A stretch of DNA of 64,000 nucleotides from Streptomyces spororaveus (GTDB lineage Bacteria; Actinomycetota; Actinomycetes; Streptomycetales; Streptomycetaceae). Positions 1 through 8,019 of this stretch are shown one piece after another (position 1 is the stretch's first letter; each line of letters begins with the position of its first letter). The notes beneath the pieces are model-generated. The model searched no databases. It was given only the letters and a program-made list of their open reading frames with translations, and had not been told where the DNA came from. Both the position numbers and the translations under genes were made by a program. The stretch lies in assembly GCF_016755875.1 (NCBI RefSeq), contig NZ_BNED01000005.1:3513001-3577000 (forward strand), written 5' to 3'.

Positions 1-1
1 G

Positions 2-583
2 GCCGCGTACTGCCGCCGGGCCGAGGAGGAGGCCGGGCGGCTGGGCGCCCGGCTGACCGTGATGGCCGCCCCGGTCCTGGCCGAGACCCTCTACCAGCGG
101 CTGCGCCCCGCGCTGGTCGTCGGCTGCTTCTCCACCGGGCTGCTGACCGCCGCCACGCTGTACGGGCTTCCGGTGGCGCGGACCGGGACCGGCGCGGTGC
201 TGGCCGCGCTGACCCCGTACCCGAACAGCAACCGCGTTCCGCTGGCCCTGGTGGACGCCCTGCTGCCGGACCTCGCCGACGCCGAGGCGGTGCGTACCTG
301 GACGCCTCCGACGCCCGAGCAGGTCCGCGCGGAGCCGGCCGCGCTGCTGACCGCCGTCGGGTTCACCATGCAGCCGCAGATCCTGGCCGCGCGCCGCCCG
401 GCGGCCGAGGCCTATCTGGCCAGGCACCTGACCCCGCGCACCCGGCGGTACTTCACCCGCCGCCGGCTGACCGCGCTCGGCCTGCCGGGCGGGATCCCGG
501 CGCAGCTGTCGTTCCTGCCGCGCAGCCGGGCGGTGCGCCGGGTCGTGCGGCGGATGGGGGGGCTGCGCCGCGTCGTCAGCTGA
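2..583 (+). CDS. Polysialyltransferase-family protein, C-terminal part (cut by window edge)
   Basis: The frame is open to base 2, so the true start lies before the window; about 193 residues are visible and the GTG at 59 is probably internal. The segment VVGCFSTGLLTA, a downstream LTPYPNSN stretch and an Arg-rich tail (RTRRYFTRRR) are what I remember for actinobacterial members of the alpha-2,8-polysialyltransferase family (PF07388), which polymerise nonulosonic-acid-type sugars of surface glycans. In Streptomyces such genes lie in teichulosonic-acid wall-polymer loci, which would be upstream. The call is from motif memory only; another glycosyltransferase family is possible. The gene converges on leuE and shares a terminator with it that covers both stop codons. 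Confidence 0.6.
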   Translation, partial: AAYCRRAEEEAGRLGARLTVMAAPVLAETLYQRLRPALVVGCFSTGLLTAATLYGLPVARTGTGAVLAALTPYPNSNRVPLALVDALLPDLADAEAVRTWTPPTPEQVRAEPAALLTAVGFTMQPQILAARRPAAEAYLARHLTPRTRRYFTRRRLTALGLPGGIPAQLSFLPRSRAVRRVVRRMGGLRRVVS

Positions 584-599
584 GGGGCCTCAGCTGACG
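574..599. terminator. Bidirectional terminator embedding two stop codons
   Basis: An 11-bp perfect stem (CGTCAGCTGAG paired with CTCAGCTGACG) surrounds a 4-nt loop. The left arm contains the TGA of the upstream + gene (581-583) and the right arm contains the TGA of leuE on the - strand (590-592). The hairpin can therefore stop transcription both ways and also encodes the last residues of both proteins. Confidence 0.75.
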
Positions 600-1240
600 G
601 CGAGCTTGGCCGCGAAGCCGAGGAACAGCACGCCCGCCGCCGAGGTGGCCCCGGCCGACAGCCGCTTGCGGCGCCGGAAGGCCGCCGAGAGCCGGGTCCC
701 GCCGAAGATCAGCATCGTCAGGTACAGGAAGCTGCCGGTCTGCAGCAGCCCGCCCAGGACCAGGAAGGACAGCGCCGGGTAGGCGTAGGACGGGTCGACG
801 AACTGCACGAAGAAGGACATCAGGAAGAGGATGGCCTTCGGGTTGAGAAGGCTGATCAGCAGCGCCCGCCGGTAGGGCCGCTCGTTCTCGGCCGGATCGG
901 CGGGGACGGCGGCCTCCGTCTCGGTCCGCTCCGCGCGCGTGCGCCACAGCGCCCAGGCGCCCCGCATCATCCCCACGGCCAGCCACGCCAGGTAGCCGGC
1001 GCCGAGGAACTTCACCACGGTGAACACGAGCGGGCTCGCCCGCAGCAGTGCCCCGGCGCCCACCGCGGTCAGCAGCATGAGCACGGCGTCGCCGGTGAAC
1101 ACCCCGGCGGCGGCCTTGTACCCGGTGCGCACCCCGCGGCGGGCGGCCACGGAGAGGACGTAGAGGGAGTTCGGGCCCGGCAGCAGAATGATCAGCACCA
1201 GGCCGGCGAGATAAGTCGGAAGATCTGTCACACCCAGCAT
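590..1240 (-). CDS. leuE: LeuE-type amino-acid exporter (LysE/RhtB family)
   Basis: A 216-residue inner-membrane protein that exports leucine and related neutral amino acids in characterised homologues. The start MLGVTDLP at 1240 is preferred over an upstream TTG because the first helix of the family begins there. The LysE-family signature (ILLPGPNSLYVLSVAARRGVRTG) is near residue 20, and about six hydrophobic helices follow. The segment LNPKAILFLMSFFVQFVD and the ending GFLFLGFAAKL-like helix resemble E. coli LeuE closely. It is transcribed on the same strand as the mutase gene upstream, with 46 bp between them. Family is secure; leucine specificity is inferred from resemblance. Confidence 0.8.
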   Translation of the reverse strand: MLGVTDLPTYLAGLVLIILLPGPNSLYVLSVAARRGVRTGYKAAAGVFTGDAVLMLLTAVGAGALLRASPLVFTVVKFLGAGYLAWLAVGMMRGAWALWRTRAERTETEAAVPADPAENERPYRRALLISLLNPKAILFLMSFFVQFVDPSYAYPALSFLVLGGLLQTGSFLYLTMLIFGGTRLSAAFRRRKRLSAGATSAAGVLFLGFAAKLAVS

Positions 1241-1285
1241 GCGCAGGAGTGTCCCACAAGGTTGCACCTGTCGCGCCAGTCTGTT

Positions 1286-2866
1286 TCACCAGGTGGAACC
1301 GGTCGGCTCGTACGTCCCCCACACCTCCCGCAGCGCCCCGCACACCTCCCCCACCGTGGCCCGGGCCCGCAGCGCCTCCTTCATCGGGTACAGCACGTTC
1401 GCCGTCCCCGCCGCCGCCTCCTTCAGGGCCGCGAGCGCCGACGTGACCGCCGCCCCGTCGCGCTCCGCCCGCAGCCGGGCCAGCGCCGCGCACTGCCGCG
1501 CCTCGATCGCCGGGTCCACGCGCAGCGGCTCGTACGGTTCCTCGCGCTGCAGGGTGAAGCGGTTGACCCCGACGACCACCCGCTCCCCGCTCTCCGTCTC
1601 CTGCGCGATGCGGTAGGCGTTCCGCTCGATCTCGGCCTTCTGGAACCCGGCCTCGATCGCGGCCACCGCCCCGCCCTGGTCCTCGATCCGGCGCATCAGC
1701 GCGAGCGCCGCCGCCTCCAGTTCGTCCGTCATCCGCTCCACCGCGTACGACCCGGCGAAGGGGTCCACGGTGTGCGGGACGTCCGTCTCGTGCGCGAGGA
1801 CCTGCTGGGTGCGCAGGGCGAGGCGGGCGGACTTCTCGGTCGGGAGCGCGATCGCCTCGTCGAAGGAGTTGGTGTGGAGCGACTGGGTGCCGCCGAGGAC
1901 GGCGGCCAGGGCCTGCACGGCCACCCGTACGAGATTGAGCTCCGGCTGCTGCGCGGTGAGCTGGACCCCGGCCGTCTGGGTGTGGAAGCGCAGCATCAGC
2001 GACTTCGGGTCCCGTGCCCCGAACTCCTCCCGCATGACGCGGGCCCAGATCCGCCGGGCCGCGCGGAACTTCGCGACCTCCTCCAGCAGGGTGGTGCGGG
2101 CGACGAAGAAGAAGGAGAGCCGGGGCGCGAACTCGTCGACCGCCATCCCGGCCGCCAGGGCGGTACGGACGTAGGCGATGCCGTCGGCGAGGGTGAAGGC
2201 CACCTCCTGCGCGGGCGAGGCGCCGGCTTCGGCCATGTGGTAGCCGGAGATGGAGATGGTGTTCCACCGGGGGATCTCGGTCCGGCAGTAGCGGAAGGTG
2301 TCGGCCGTCAGCCGCAGCGAGGGGCCGGGCGGGAAGATGTACGTCCCGCGCGCGATGTACTCCTTCAGGACGTCGTTCTGGACCGTCCCCGTGAGCTGTG
2401 TGCCCGGAATGCCCTGTTCCTCCGCCACCAGTTGGTAGAGCAGCAGGAGCAGCGCGGCGGGCGCGTTGATCGTCATCGAGGTGGAGACCCGGTCGAGGGG
2501 GATCCCGTCGAACAGCGTCCGCATGTCGTCGACCGAGTCGACGGCGACGCCGACCTTGCCCACCTCGCCCTGGGCGAGCGGGGCATCGGAGTCGTGTCCC
2601 ATCTGGGTCGGCAGGTCGAAGGCGACGGACAGCCCGGTGCCGCCGCCCTCGATGAGCTGCCGGTAGCGGGCGTTGGACTCGGTGGCGGTGCCGAAGCCGG
2701 CGTACTGCCGCATCGTCCACGGCCGGCCGGTGTACATGTTCGGATAAATCCCCCGCGTGTAGGGGAAGTCGCCCGGCTGCCCGAGTTCGGCCGCCGGGTC
2801 CCACCCCGTCAGGTCGCCCGGTCCGTAGACGGGTTCGATGGGGATGCCGCTCTCGGTATGTGCCAT
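1286..2866 (-). CDS. Methylmalonyl-CoA mutase-family large subunit without B12 domain
   Basis: A 526-residue acyl-CoA mutase catalytic (TIM-barrel) subunit. It ends where fused mutases would continue into the cobalamin-binding domain, so a separate B12 subunit is needed; one is encoded at 53727-54128. Substrate-pocket positions can be read: Tyr55 in RQYAGFG and Arg173 in [11 protein letters not shown] correspond to the Tyr/Arg pair of methylmalonyl-CoA mutase, not the Phe/Gln pair of isobutyryl-CoA mutase. The catalytic His lies in SISGYH (His210). The start MAHTES at 2866 has a GGAGG 12 nt upstream. It is transcribed divergently from the L,D-transpeptidase gene. I predict methylmalonyl-CoA or another carboxylated acyl-CoA as substrate; the exact substrate is unproven. 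Confidence 0.85.
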   Translation of the reverse strand: MAHTESGIPIEPVYGPGDLTGWDPAAELGQPGDFPYTRGIYPNMYTGRPWTMRQYAGFGTATESNARYRQLIEGGGTGLSVAFDLPTQMGHDSDAPLAQGEVGKVGVAVDSVDDMRTLFDGIPLDRVSTSMTINAPAALLLLLYQLVAEEQGIPGTQLTGTVQNDVLKEYIARGTYIFPPGPSLRLTADTFRYCRTEIPRWNTISISGYHMAEAGASPAQEVAFTLADGIAYVRTALAAGMAVDEFAPRLSFFFVARTTLLEEVAKFRAARRIWARVMREEFGARDPKSLMLRFHTQTAGVQLTAQQPELNLVRVAVQALAAVLGGTQSLHTNSFDEAIALPTEKSARLALRTQQVLAHETDVPHTVDPFAGSYAVERMTDELEAAALALMRRIEDQGGAVAAIEAGFQKAEIERNAYRIAQETESGERVVVGVNRFTLQREEPYEPLRVDPAIEARQCAALARLRAERDGAAVTSALAALKEAAAGTANVLYPMKEALRARATVGEVCGALREVWGTYEPTGSTW

Positions 2867-3069
2867 GTGACGTAGTCCTCCGTGGAGCAACCGGGCCCGG
2901 GACTGGTAGAACCTCCCCGAGCCACCGCTGGGGTGCCCAGCCGCGAACCGCTTCGTAAGGCTGCGGACGACTGCCGGTCACAATGGCGCAACATCCCGGA
3001 GCCGAGTGCAACTGTCCACGCACGCGGAGCATCACCTAGATACACGACGTAGAAACCGGGGGGACTGCA

Positions 3070-3948
3070 ATGCAGCGCCAGAGAGTCATAATCCGCACGT
3101 TCGGGGTGGCAACCGCCGTCGCACTCGCCGCGACCGCCTGCGGACCGCAGAAGACGGAGCCCGTGGCCTCCTCTTCCTCGGTTTCGTCCTCGCCCACGGC
3201 GGGCACCTCCCCCGAAGCCTCCCCCTCCACCGACAACAAGCCCGGCGAGACCTCGCCGTCGCCGTCCGCCTCGGCCTCCGCGTCGGCCTCCGCCTCGGCC
3301 TCCCCTTCGCCCTCGGTGAAGCAGGTCATGGCCAACGGCGACGAGAACGACCAGGTGCGCGAGCTGCAGGCCCGGCTGCGGCAGCTCAAGCTGATGTCGG
3401 TCGCGCCGACCGGCTTCTACGGCTCCAAGACGACCGCCGCGGTCAAGACCTTCCAGTCGAAGAACGGGCTGACCGCCACCGGTTCGGTCGACGATGCCAC
3501 CTGGAAGAAGATCCAGAGCGCCAGCAAGAAGCCCACCGCCGACGAACTGCGCCCGTCGACCGTCAACGAGGTCGACGCGCCGGACCCGCGCTGCATGACG
3601 GGCCGCGTCATGTGCATCAGCAAGGAGAGCCGCACCCTCGCCTGGATGATCGACGGCAAGGTCGTCTCCACGATGGACGTGCGCTTCGGCTCGGAGAACA
3701 CCCCGACCCGCGAGGGCGTCTTCGACGTGGGCTGGAAGGCCAAGGAGTGGACGTCGACGATCTACCACACGCCGATGCCGTACGCGATGTTCTTCAGCGG
3801 CGGCCAGGCGGTGCACTACTCGGCCGACTTCGCGGCCCGCGGCTACAACGGGGCCTCGCACGGCTGCGTGAACGTCCGGGACAAGGGCAAGCTGTCGGCG
3901 CTGTTCGACCAGGTGCAGGTCGGCGACAAGGTCGTCGTCTACTGGTGA
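3070..3948 (+). CDS. L,D-transpeptidase lipoprotein with peptidoglycan-binding domain
   Basis: A 292-residue secreted lipoprotein. The signal peptide ends at a lipobox-like ATAC with the lipidated Cys at 24. A Ser/Pro/Ala low-complexity spacer (about 30-85, with an SASASASA run) follows. Next comes a PG_binding_1 domain (about 88-150, ending GLTATGSVDDATWKKI) and then a YkuD catalytic domain (about 170-292). The catalytic signature is present as HYS...SHGCVNV, including the nucleophilic Cys. The enzyme should make 3-3 cross-links in peptidoglycan or attach proteins to it at the outer face of the membrane. ATG 3070 follows a G-rich Shine-Dalgarno; a hairpin follows the gene. It looks monocistronic. 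Confidence 0.9.
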   Translation: MQRQRVIIRTFGVATAVALAATACGPQKTEPVASSSSVSSSPTAGTSPEASPSTDNKPGETSPSPSASASASASASASPSPSVKQVMANGDENDQVRELQARLRQLKLMSVAPTGFYGSKTTAAVKTFQSKNGLTATGSVDDATWKKIQSASKKPTADELRPSTVNEVDAPDPRCMTGRVMCISKESRTLAWMIDGKVVSTMDVRFGSENTPTREGVFDVGWKAKEWTSTIYHTPMPYAMFFSGGQAVHYSADFAARGYNGASHGCVNVRDKGKLSALFDQVQVGDKVVVYW

Positions 3949-3969
3949 TGCCGCTGCGGCGGCCGGGAG

Positions 3970-3990
3970 CGGGACCGGTGTCCGGTCCCG
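3970..3990 (+). terminator. Terminator after the L,D-transpeptidase gene
   Basis: A perfect 9-bp stem, CGGGACCGG and CCGGTCCCG, with a TGT loop, lies 22 bp after the stop codon. As is usual in Streptomyces there is no U-tract. The remaining sequence to 4212 shows nothing else that I recognise. Confidence 0.65.
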
Positions 3991-4212
3991 CGAAGCCCTG
4001 TGCCCGGGGCGCGGGACGTACCCGCGGGCCGGGGCCGGAGGTCTGAAGTAATGGGCGCGGGCAGGGCCGGGGGAACGTGCCCCGCCCGCGCCGGTTGCGC
4101 AGAGCCCAGGGGTACGGGGGGAACCCCGGCTCATGCGCGGCCGATGACCAGTCGGCTCGATATGTACTGCGCCACCGGTTCGAAAAGTGTTACAGGCAGG
4201 TCAGCACATGTA

Positions 4213-5247
4213 TCAGCGGGCGGTGCGCAGGTCGGTCGAACCCTGCGGAGCCGACGGCGTCAGGGTCGGCGCGCGGAGCGTCCGGCCCTCCAGCGGGGTG
4301 TCGGTGTGCTTGCCGTCGGCGGAGCCCCCGTCGTCGAGCACCGCCTTGCAATAGTCCGGGATCCGGGTGAGGCCGTTGGCCAGGCGCGAGAGCCGGTCGC
4401 GGCGGGCCTCGTCGAGCCGGCCCGCCTTGAACTCCTGGCAGAGGTCCGCGACCTTGAGCCGGGTCTCGCCGTCACGGTCGCGATCCCTGCCGCCCGTGCC
4501 GCCGCCGAAGGTGTCCCGGTCGCCGTCCTTGGCACCCGTACCGCCCACGGCGGCCGTGCCGCCCTGGAGGTCCCTGCCCGAACCGGCCGTCGCCGACGAG
4601 CCCGAGGAGGTGCCGGCGCCCGCGCCGGTCCCGGGTGTCGCGGCACGGCCGTCCGTATACGGCGGCTGCGCCGCGCCGGTGGCGGCCGTCGGATTCGAGC
4701 CACTGGGCAGCGGGGTGGGCGTCGGCTTCGGGCCGGGGCTCGGGGCTCCGCTTCCGATACCGGGGGCCGGGTTCTCGCCGGCGCTCACGGACATCGCCGG
4801 GCCGGGCCCCGCGCTGTCCTGCCGGGACCGCTCCAGCAGTCCGGCGCCGGCCGCGGCGGCCAGTCCGCCGACGGCGACACTGGCCAGGGCCGCCGCCAGG
4901 CCGAAGCTCACGGCCCGGCCGCGCCGGCGGGCGGGCGCGGGCACGACGACGCGGCCGAGGTCGACCAGCGGTTCGGCGTACGCGGCCGCCACGGGAGGTG
5001 CCGCGGAAGGGCGCGCGCCGCCGCGCGCCGCACGGAAGGCGGCCACCGCCGCGGCCTCGCCGGGCGCCTCCGCTCCCGCGGGCAGCGGTCCGTTCACGCC
5101 ACCCAGGGCGTCCAGGGCGGCACGCAGTCGGGCGGCCTCGATGCGGGCACGCTGATCGGCGGCCGGCCCCACAGGTTCCACCGGTTCGCCGCGCAGCAGT
5201 TTTTCCGCCGCGGCTTCGTCCAGCCACCTGTTGCGCTCGTCGGCCAT
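4213..5247 (-). CDS. Single-pass membrane protein coupled to the ECF sigma factor (putative anti-sigma)
   Basis: A 344-residue protein with a cytoplasmic N-terminus (1-110), one transmembrane helix (about 112-137) and a long Gly/Thr/Pro-rich outer region. It ends in a more ordered C-terminal block with two Cys (DLCQEFKAGRLDEARRDRL ... DYCKAVLDD). Its ATG overlaps the TGA of the sigma gene by one base (TGATG), so the two are translationally coupled. Topology and pairing argue for an anti-sigma or regulatory partner. However, I see no His-X3-Cys-X2-Cys zinc anti-sigma motif in the N-terminal part, so the mode of sigma binding would be different. The function is inferred from context only. Confidence 0.6.
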   Translation of the reverse strand: MADERNRWLDEAAAEKLLRGEPVEPVGPAADQRARIEAARLRAALDALGGVNGPLPAGAEAPGEAAAVAAFRAARGGARPSAAPPVAAAYAEPLVDLGRVVVPAPARRRGRAVSFGLAAALASVAVGGLAAAAGAGLLERSRQDSAGPGPAMSVSAGENPAPGIGSGAPSPGPKPTPTPLPSGSNPTAATGAAQPPYTDGRAATPGTGAGAGTSSGSSATAGSGRDLQGGTAAVGGTGAKDGDRDTFGGGTGGRDRDRDGETRLKVADLCQEFKAGRLDEARRDRLSRLANGLTRIPDYCKAVLDDGGSADGKHTDTPLEGRTLRAPTLTPSAPQGSTDLRTAR

Positions 5248-6029
5248 CACATGTCCTTCTGCGTCCGCCAACGTGAATCCGTCACACCGGTTTGCTCTGC
5301 GAAGCCCCCGCCCCGGCCGCGTTGCGCGGGTACGGCGTCGAGATCCCTCCCGCCCCCGCCGCCCCATGCCTGGCCACGGGCATTATGGCCGACCGCCGGG
5401 CCCGGATCCGCGCCGGTGTCCGGTTCCGGATCGAAGCCGCCCTCCGGACCGAGCAGCTCGGCCAGTTTCTTCAGGCCCCGGTGGGCCGCGGTCCGGACCG
5501 CGCCGGGCCGCTTGCCCAGGGTCTCGGCCGCGCTCTTGGCGTCCAGCCCGACCACGACCCGCAGGACGACGGCCTCGGCCTGGTCCTGCGGGAGCTGCGC
5601 GATGAGCGCCATGGTCCGTCCGGTGGAGAGGGACTCCATGGCCGCGCCCGCGGTGTCGCACTCGCCGGCCCAGCCCGTCAGCTCGGTGTCGTCGCCGCCG
5701 ATGGCGGGGCGGCGGCCGCGCATGCGGATGTGGTCGAGGGCGCGGTTGCGGGCGATCCGGGCGGCCCAGCCGCGGAAGCGGTCGGCGTCGCCGGTGAAGG
5801 AGTCCAGGTCGCGGGCGATCTGCAGCCAGGCCTCGGAGGTCACGTCCTCCGCGTCGCCGTCGCCGACGAGCGTGCGTACGTAACCGAGCAGCCGTGGGTG
5901 CACGGCGCGGTACACAGCACGGAACGCGTTCTCGTCGCCGTCCTGTGCCGCGAGCACCGCGGCGGTCAGCTCCGCGTCGTCCCCCAGCAAAGTCCCCAAC
6001 CCGTTCACTGTCCTGTACGTGTGGCGCAA
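5247..6029 (-). CDS. ECF-subfamily RNA polymerase sigma factor
   Basis: Sigma-70 region 2 spans roughly residues 25-105 (FRAVYRAVHPRLLGYVRTLVGDGDAED ... FRGWAARIARNRALDHIR). Region 4 spans roughly 145-195 (LPQDQAEAVVLRVVVGLDAKSAAETLGKRPGAVRTAAHRGLKKL), with a short linker between. The C-terminal tail beyond region 4 is about 60 residues, Gly/Arg-rich and probably disordered. The TTG at 6029 opens the longest frame, but GTG 6008 (MNGLGTLLGDDAEL) fits an ECF N-terminus better; I could not decide from ribosome-binding sites. It is the first gene of a two-gene operon with the membrane protein that overlaps its stop codon. Its signal and regulon are unknown. Confidence 0.85.
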   Translation of the reverse strand: MRHTYRTVNGLGTLLGDDAELTAAVLAAQDGDENAFRAVYRAVHPRLLGYVRTLVGDGDAEDVTSEAWLQIARDLDSFTGDADRFRGWAARIARNRALDHIRMRGRRPAIGGDDTELTGWAGECDTAGAAMESLSTGRTMALIAQLPQDQAEAVVLRVVVGLDAKSAAETLGKRPGAVRTAAHRGLKKLAELLGPEGGFDPEPDTGADPGPAVGHNARGQAWGGGGGRDLDAVPAQRGRGGGFAEQTGVTDSRWRTQKDM

Positions 6030-6333
6030 ATCAGCACGTTACGGCTTTCAAGCACCTCTCGTCCACGAGTGATACAACGTGCAACCAATCCTGTGCGGAG
6101 CGAGGTGTGACACAAAACGCACCCGAGGCGCTGACAGGGGTACGGGCTTGTCGCACGAGCCCGTGACGGATGGCGGCCGGGGCCTCTCCTGTGGGGGGTG
6201 GCGGCCTCGGTCGCCCTCCTCCCCTCCCCGGGGCCCTCACCATGCCTGCCCGTGGCGCTCACGTCATCCTTTCGGCTCACTTCCGGGTGAAATCCCCGAA
6301 TCGGTACGACACACCCTGCCCTGCGTCGATAGC
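6030..6333. other. Intergenic region between sigma factor and OHCU-like gene
   Basis: This gap of about 300 bp separates two divergent genes and must hold their promoters. The stretch around 6030-6090 is less GC-rich than its surroundings, as expected for promoter DNA. I see no tRNA, terminator or convincing operator palindrome. Confidence 0.4.
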
Positions 6334-6966
6334 GTGGCGGTACACCCCCGCCGCGCCCCGAGGAGCCCCCTGCTGTCCAGCCACTTTCCGGCACAGGCCC
6401 CGGGGCGCACCTCCCGGACCGGCACCGGGGGAAGCCCCGACCCCGCCCACGGCTTCGGACTGACCCGCTTCAACGCCCTGTCCCCCGAAGCCGCCCGGGC
6501 CGTCCTGCTGCACTGCTGCGGGAGCCGGCGCTGGGCGCACCGGGTGGCGGCGCACCGCCCTTACCCGGATCCCGGGGCCCTGCTCGCCGCCGCCGACGAG
6601 GCCTCGTACGACCTCTCGCAGGGCGATCTGAGCGAGGCGCTGGCCGCGGAGTGCTCGGCGGAGCTGGAGCACGGGGCCCCGTACGCCGCGCTGCTGGCCC
6701 TCGACGCGGCCCACGCGGAGTACGAACGGAAGTTCGGCCACGCCTTCGTGATCTGCCTCGACGGCCATCCGCCGGAGGAGCAGGCCGACCAGCTGCTGGG
6801 CGCGATCCGGCGGCGGATGGGCCACGAGGTGGACGAGGAGCGCTCGATCTCCGCGGACGAGCTGCGTCGTGTCGCGCAGGCCCGGCTCCGGGATCTGACA
6901 CGCTGGCTGACCTCGCCGGATGGGCTGACTGCCACGGAAATCGGGCTATTCGCCCCTGTGGGATAG
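6334..6966 (+). CDS. OHCU-decarboxylase-like protein lacking the catalytic motif
   Basis: About 210 residues with the fold signature of 2-oxo-4-hydroxy-4-carboxy-5-ureidoimidazoline decarboxylase: FNALSPEAARAVLLHCCGSRRW at the start and LDAAHAEYERKFGHAFVIC near the end. In active enzymes of uric-acid breakdown the middle contains an HPRIG motif and a downstream Glu-Gln pair. Here that segment reads LSQGDLSEALAAECSAELEHG, so the catalytic His is not where it should be. It may be a non-catalytic paralogue or act on something else. The start is uncertain: GTG 6334 is the best standard codon, but a GAGGAG at 6359-6364 lies just upstream of two in-frame CTG codons. No other purine-catabolism gene is next to it. 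Confidence 0.6.
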   Translation: MAVHPRRAPRSPLLSSHFPAQAPGRTSRTGTGGSPDPAHGFGLTRFNALSPEAARAVLLHCCGSRRWAHRVAAHRPYPDPGALLAAADEASYDLSQGDLSEALAAECSAELEHGAPYAALLALDAAHAEYERKFGHAFVICLDGHPPEEQADQLLGAIRRRMGHEVDEERSISADELRRVAQARLRDLTRWLTSPDGLTATEIGLFAPVG

Positions 6967-7118
6967 CCCGTACGTGCCTGTTTGATCACACCGATGGCCC
7001 CCGCGCAAGGGAACCGACAAAGCGTCGCTACGATGTCCGGGGCCGGAGGACCGTACCCGGCCGGGCCCGACCGACAAAGAAGCCGGCTGGCCCCCGCCCC
7101 GCTTCCGGAGGGTTTTCC

Positions 7119-7499
7119 GTGCCGGCTGGAACGTTGTACCGCGGCCGGGAAGGAATGTGGTCCTGGGTGGCTCATCGAGTCACCGGCGTCCTCATTTTCT
7201 TCTTCCTGTTCGTACACGTCCTCGACACCGCTCTCGTCCGCGTCTCCCCCGAGGCGTACGACGATGTCGTGGCTACCTACAAGACTCCGATCGTCGCGCT
7301 GCTGGAGTACGGCCTCGTCGCCGCAATCCTGTTCCACGCGCTCAACGGTCTCCGTGTCATCGCCGTGGACTTCTGGTCCAAGGGTCCGCGCTACCAGAAG
7401 CAGATGCTCTGGACCGTCGTGATCACCTGGATCGTGCTGATGGGCGGGGCTCTGTACCCCGTCCTGGGCCACGCCTACCTTGAACTGTTCGGGAAGTGA
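7119..7499 (+). CDS. sdhC: Succinate dehydrogenase cytochrome b subunit SdhC
   Basis: A 126-residue membrane anchor of complex II. GTG 7119 is preceded by CGGAGG at a good distance. Three hydrophobic helices are visible (HRVTGVLIFFFLFVHVL, ALLEYGLVAAILFHALNGLRVI, MLWTVVITWIVLMGGALY). The first contains the W..HR.TG signature of SdhC-type anchors, and the His in LFHALNG is the likely haem ligand. It is the first gene of sdhCDAB; together with SdhD it holds the catalytic subunits at the membrane and passes electrons to menaquinone. The next gene starts 5 bp after the stop. Confidence 0.93.
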   Translation: MPAGTLYRGREGMWSWVAHRVTGVLIFFFLFVHVLDTALVRVSPEAYDDVVATYKTPIVALLEYGLVAAILFHALNGLRVIAVDFWSKGPRYQKQMLWTVVITWIVLMGGALYPVLGHAYLELFGK

Positions 7500-7504
7500 C
7501 ACGC

Positions 7505-7996
7505 ATGTCTTCTGACACTTCTTTCGAAAAGGGCGTCGGTGACGGCGGGTCCGTGTCCGACCTGGCCCTCTACGACGTCGACAACCCGGCGCCGTACATC
7601 GAGGCCCCGCGCAAGCGGACCGGCAAGACCCCGCGCTCGACCCGCGGCAACTTCGAGATGGTCGCGTGGCTCTTCATGCGCCTCTCGGGCATCGTGCTCG
7701 TCGTCCTGGTCATCGGCCACCTGCTGATCCAGCTGGTGCTCGACGGCGGCGTGTCCAAGATCGGTTTCGCCTTCGTGGCCGGCCGCTGGGCCTCCCCGTT
7801 CTGGCAGGTCTGGGACCTGCTGATGCTGTGGCTGGCCATGCTGCACGGCGCCAACGGTCTGCGTACCGTCATCAACGACTACGCGGAGCGTGCCAACACG
7901 CGGCTGTGGCTGAAGGGCCTGCTCTACACCGCCACGGTGTTCACCATCCTTCTGGGCACGCTGGTGATCTTCACCTTCGACCCGAACATCCGCTAG
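7505..7996 (+). CDS. sdhD: Succinate dehydrogenase membrane anchor SdhD
   Basis: A 163-residue second membrane anchor of complex II. A cytosolic N-terminus of about 50 residues precedes three helices (FEMVAWLFMRLSGIVLVVLV, VWDLLMLWLAMLHGANGLRT, LKGLLYTATVFTILLGTLVIF). The MLHGANGLR segment mirrors FHALNGLR in SdhC, so the pair probably supplies the two haem ligands. ATG 7505 is preferred; an in-frame GTG at 7496 overlaps the end of sdhC by one codon and would add three residues. It lies in the sdh operon, 23 bp before sdhA. Confidence 0.92.
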   Translation: MSSDTSFEKGVGDGGSVSDLALYDVDNPAPYIEAPRKRTGKTPRSTRGNFEMVAWLFMRLSGIVLVVLVIGHLLIQLVLDGGVSKIGFAFVAGRWASPFWQVWDLLMLWLAMLHGANGLRTVINDYAERANTRLWLKGLLYTATVFTILLGTLVIFTFDPNIR

Positions 7997-8019
7997 GCAA
8001 CGGGGCTGAGGCGAAACCA

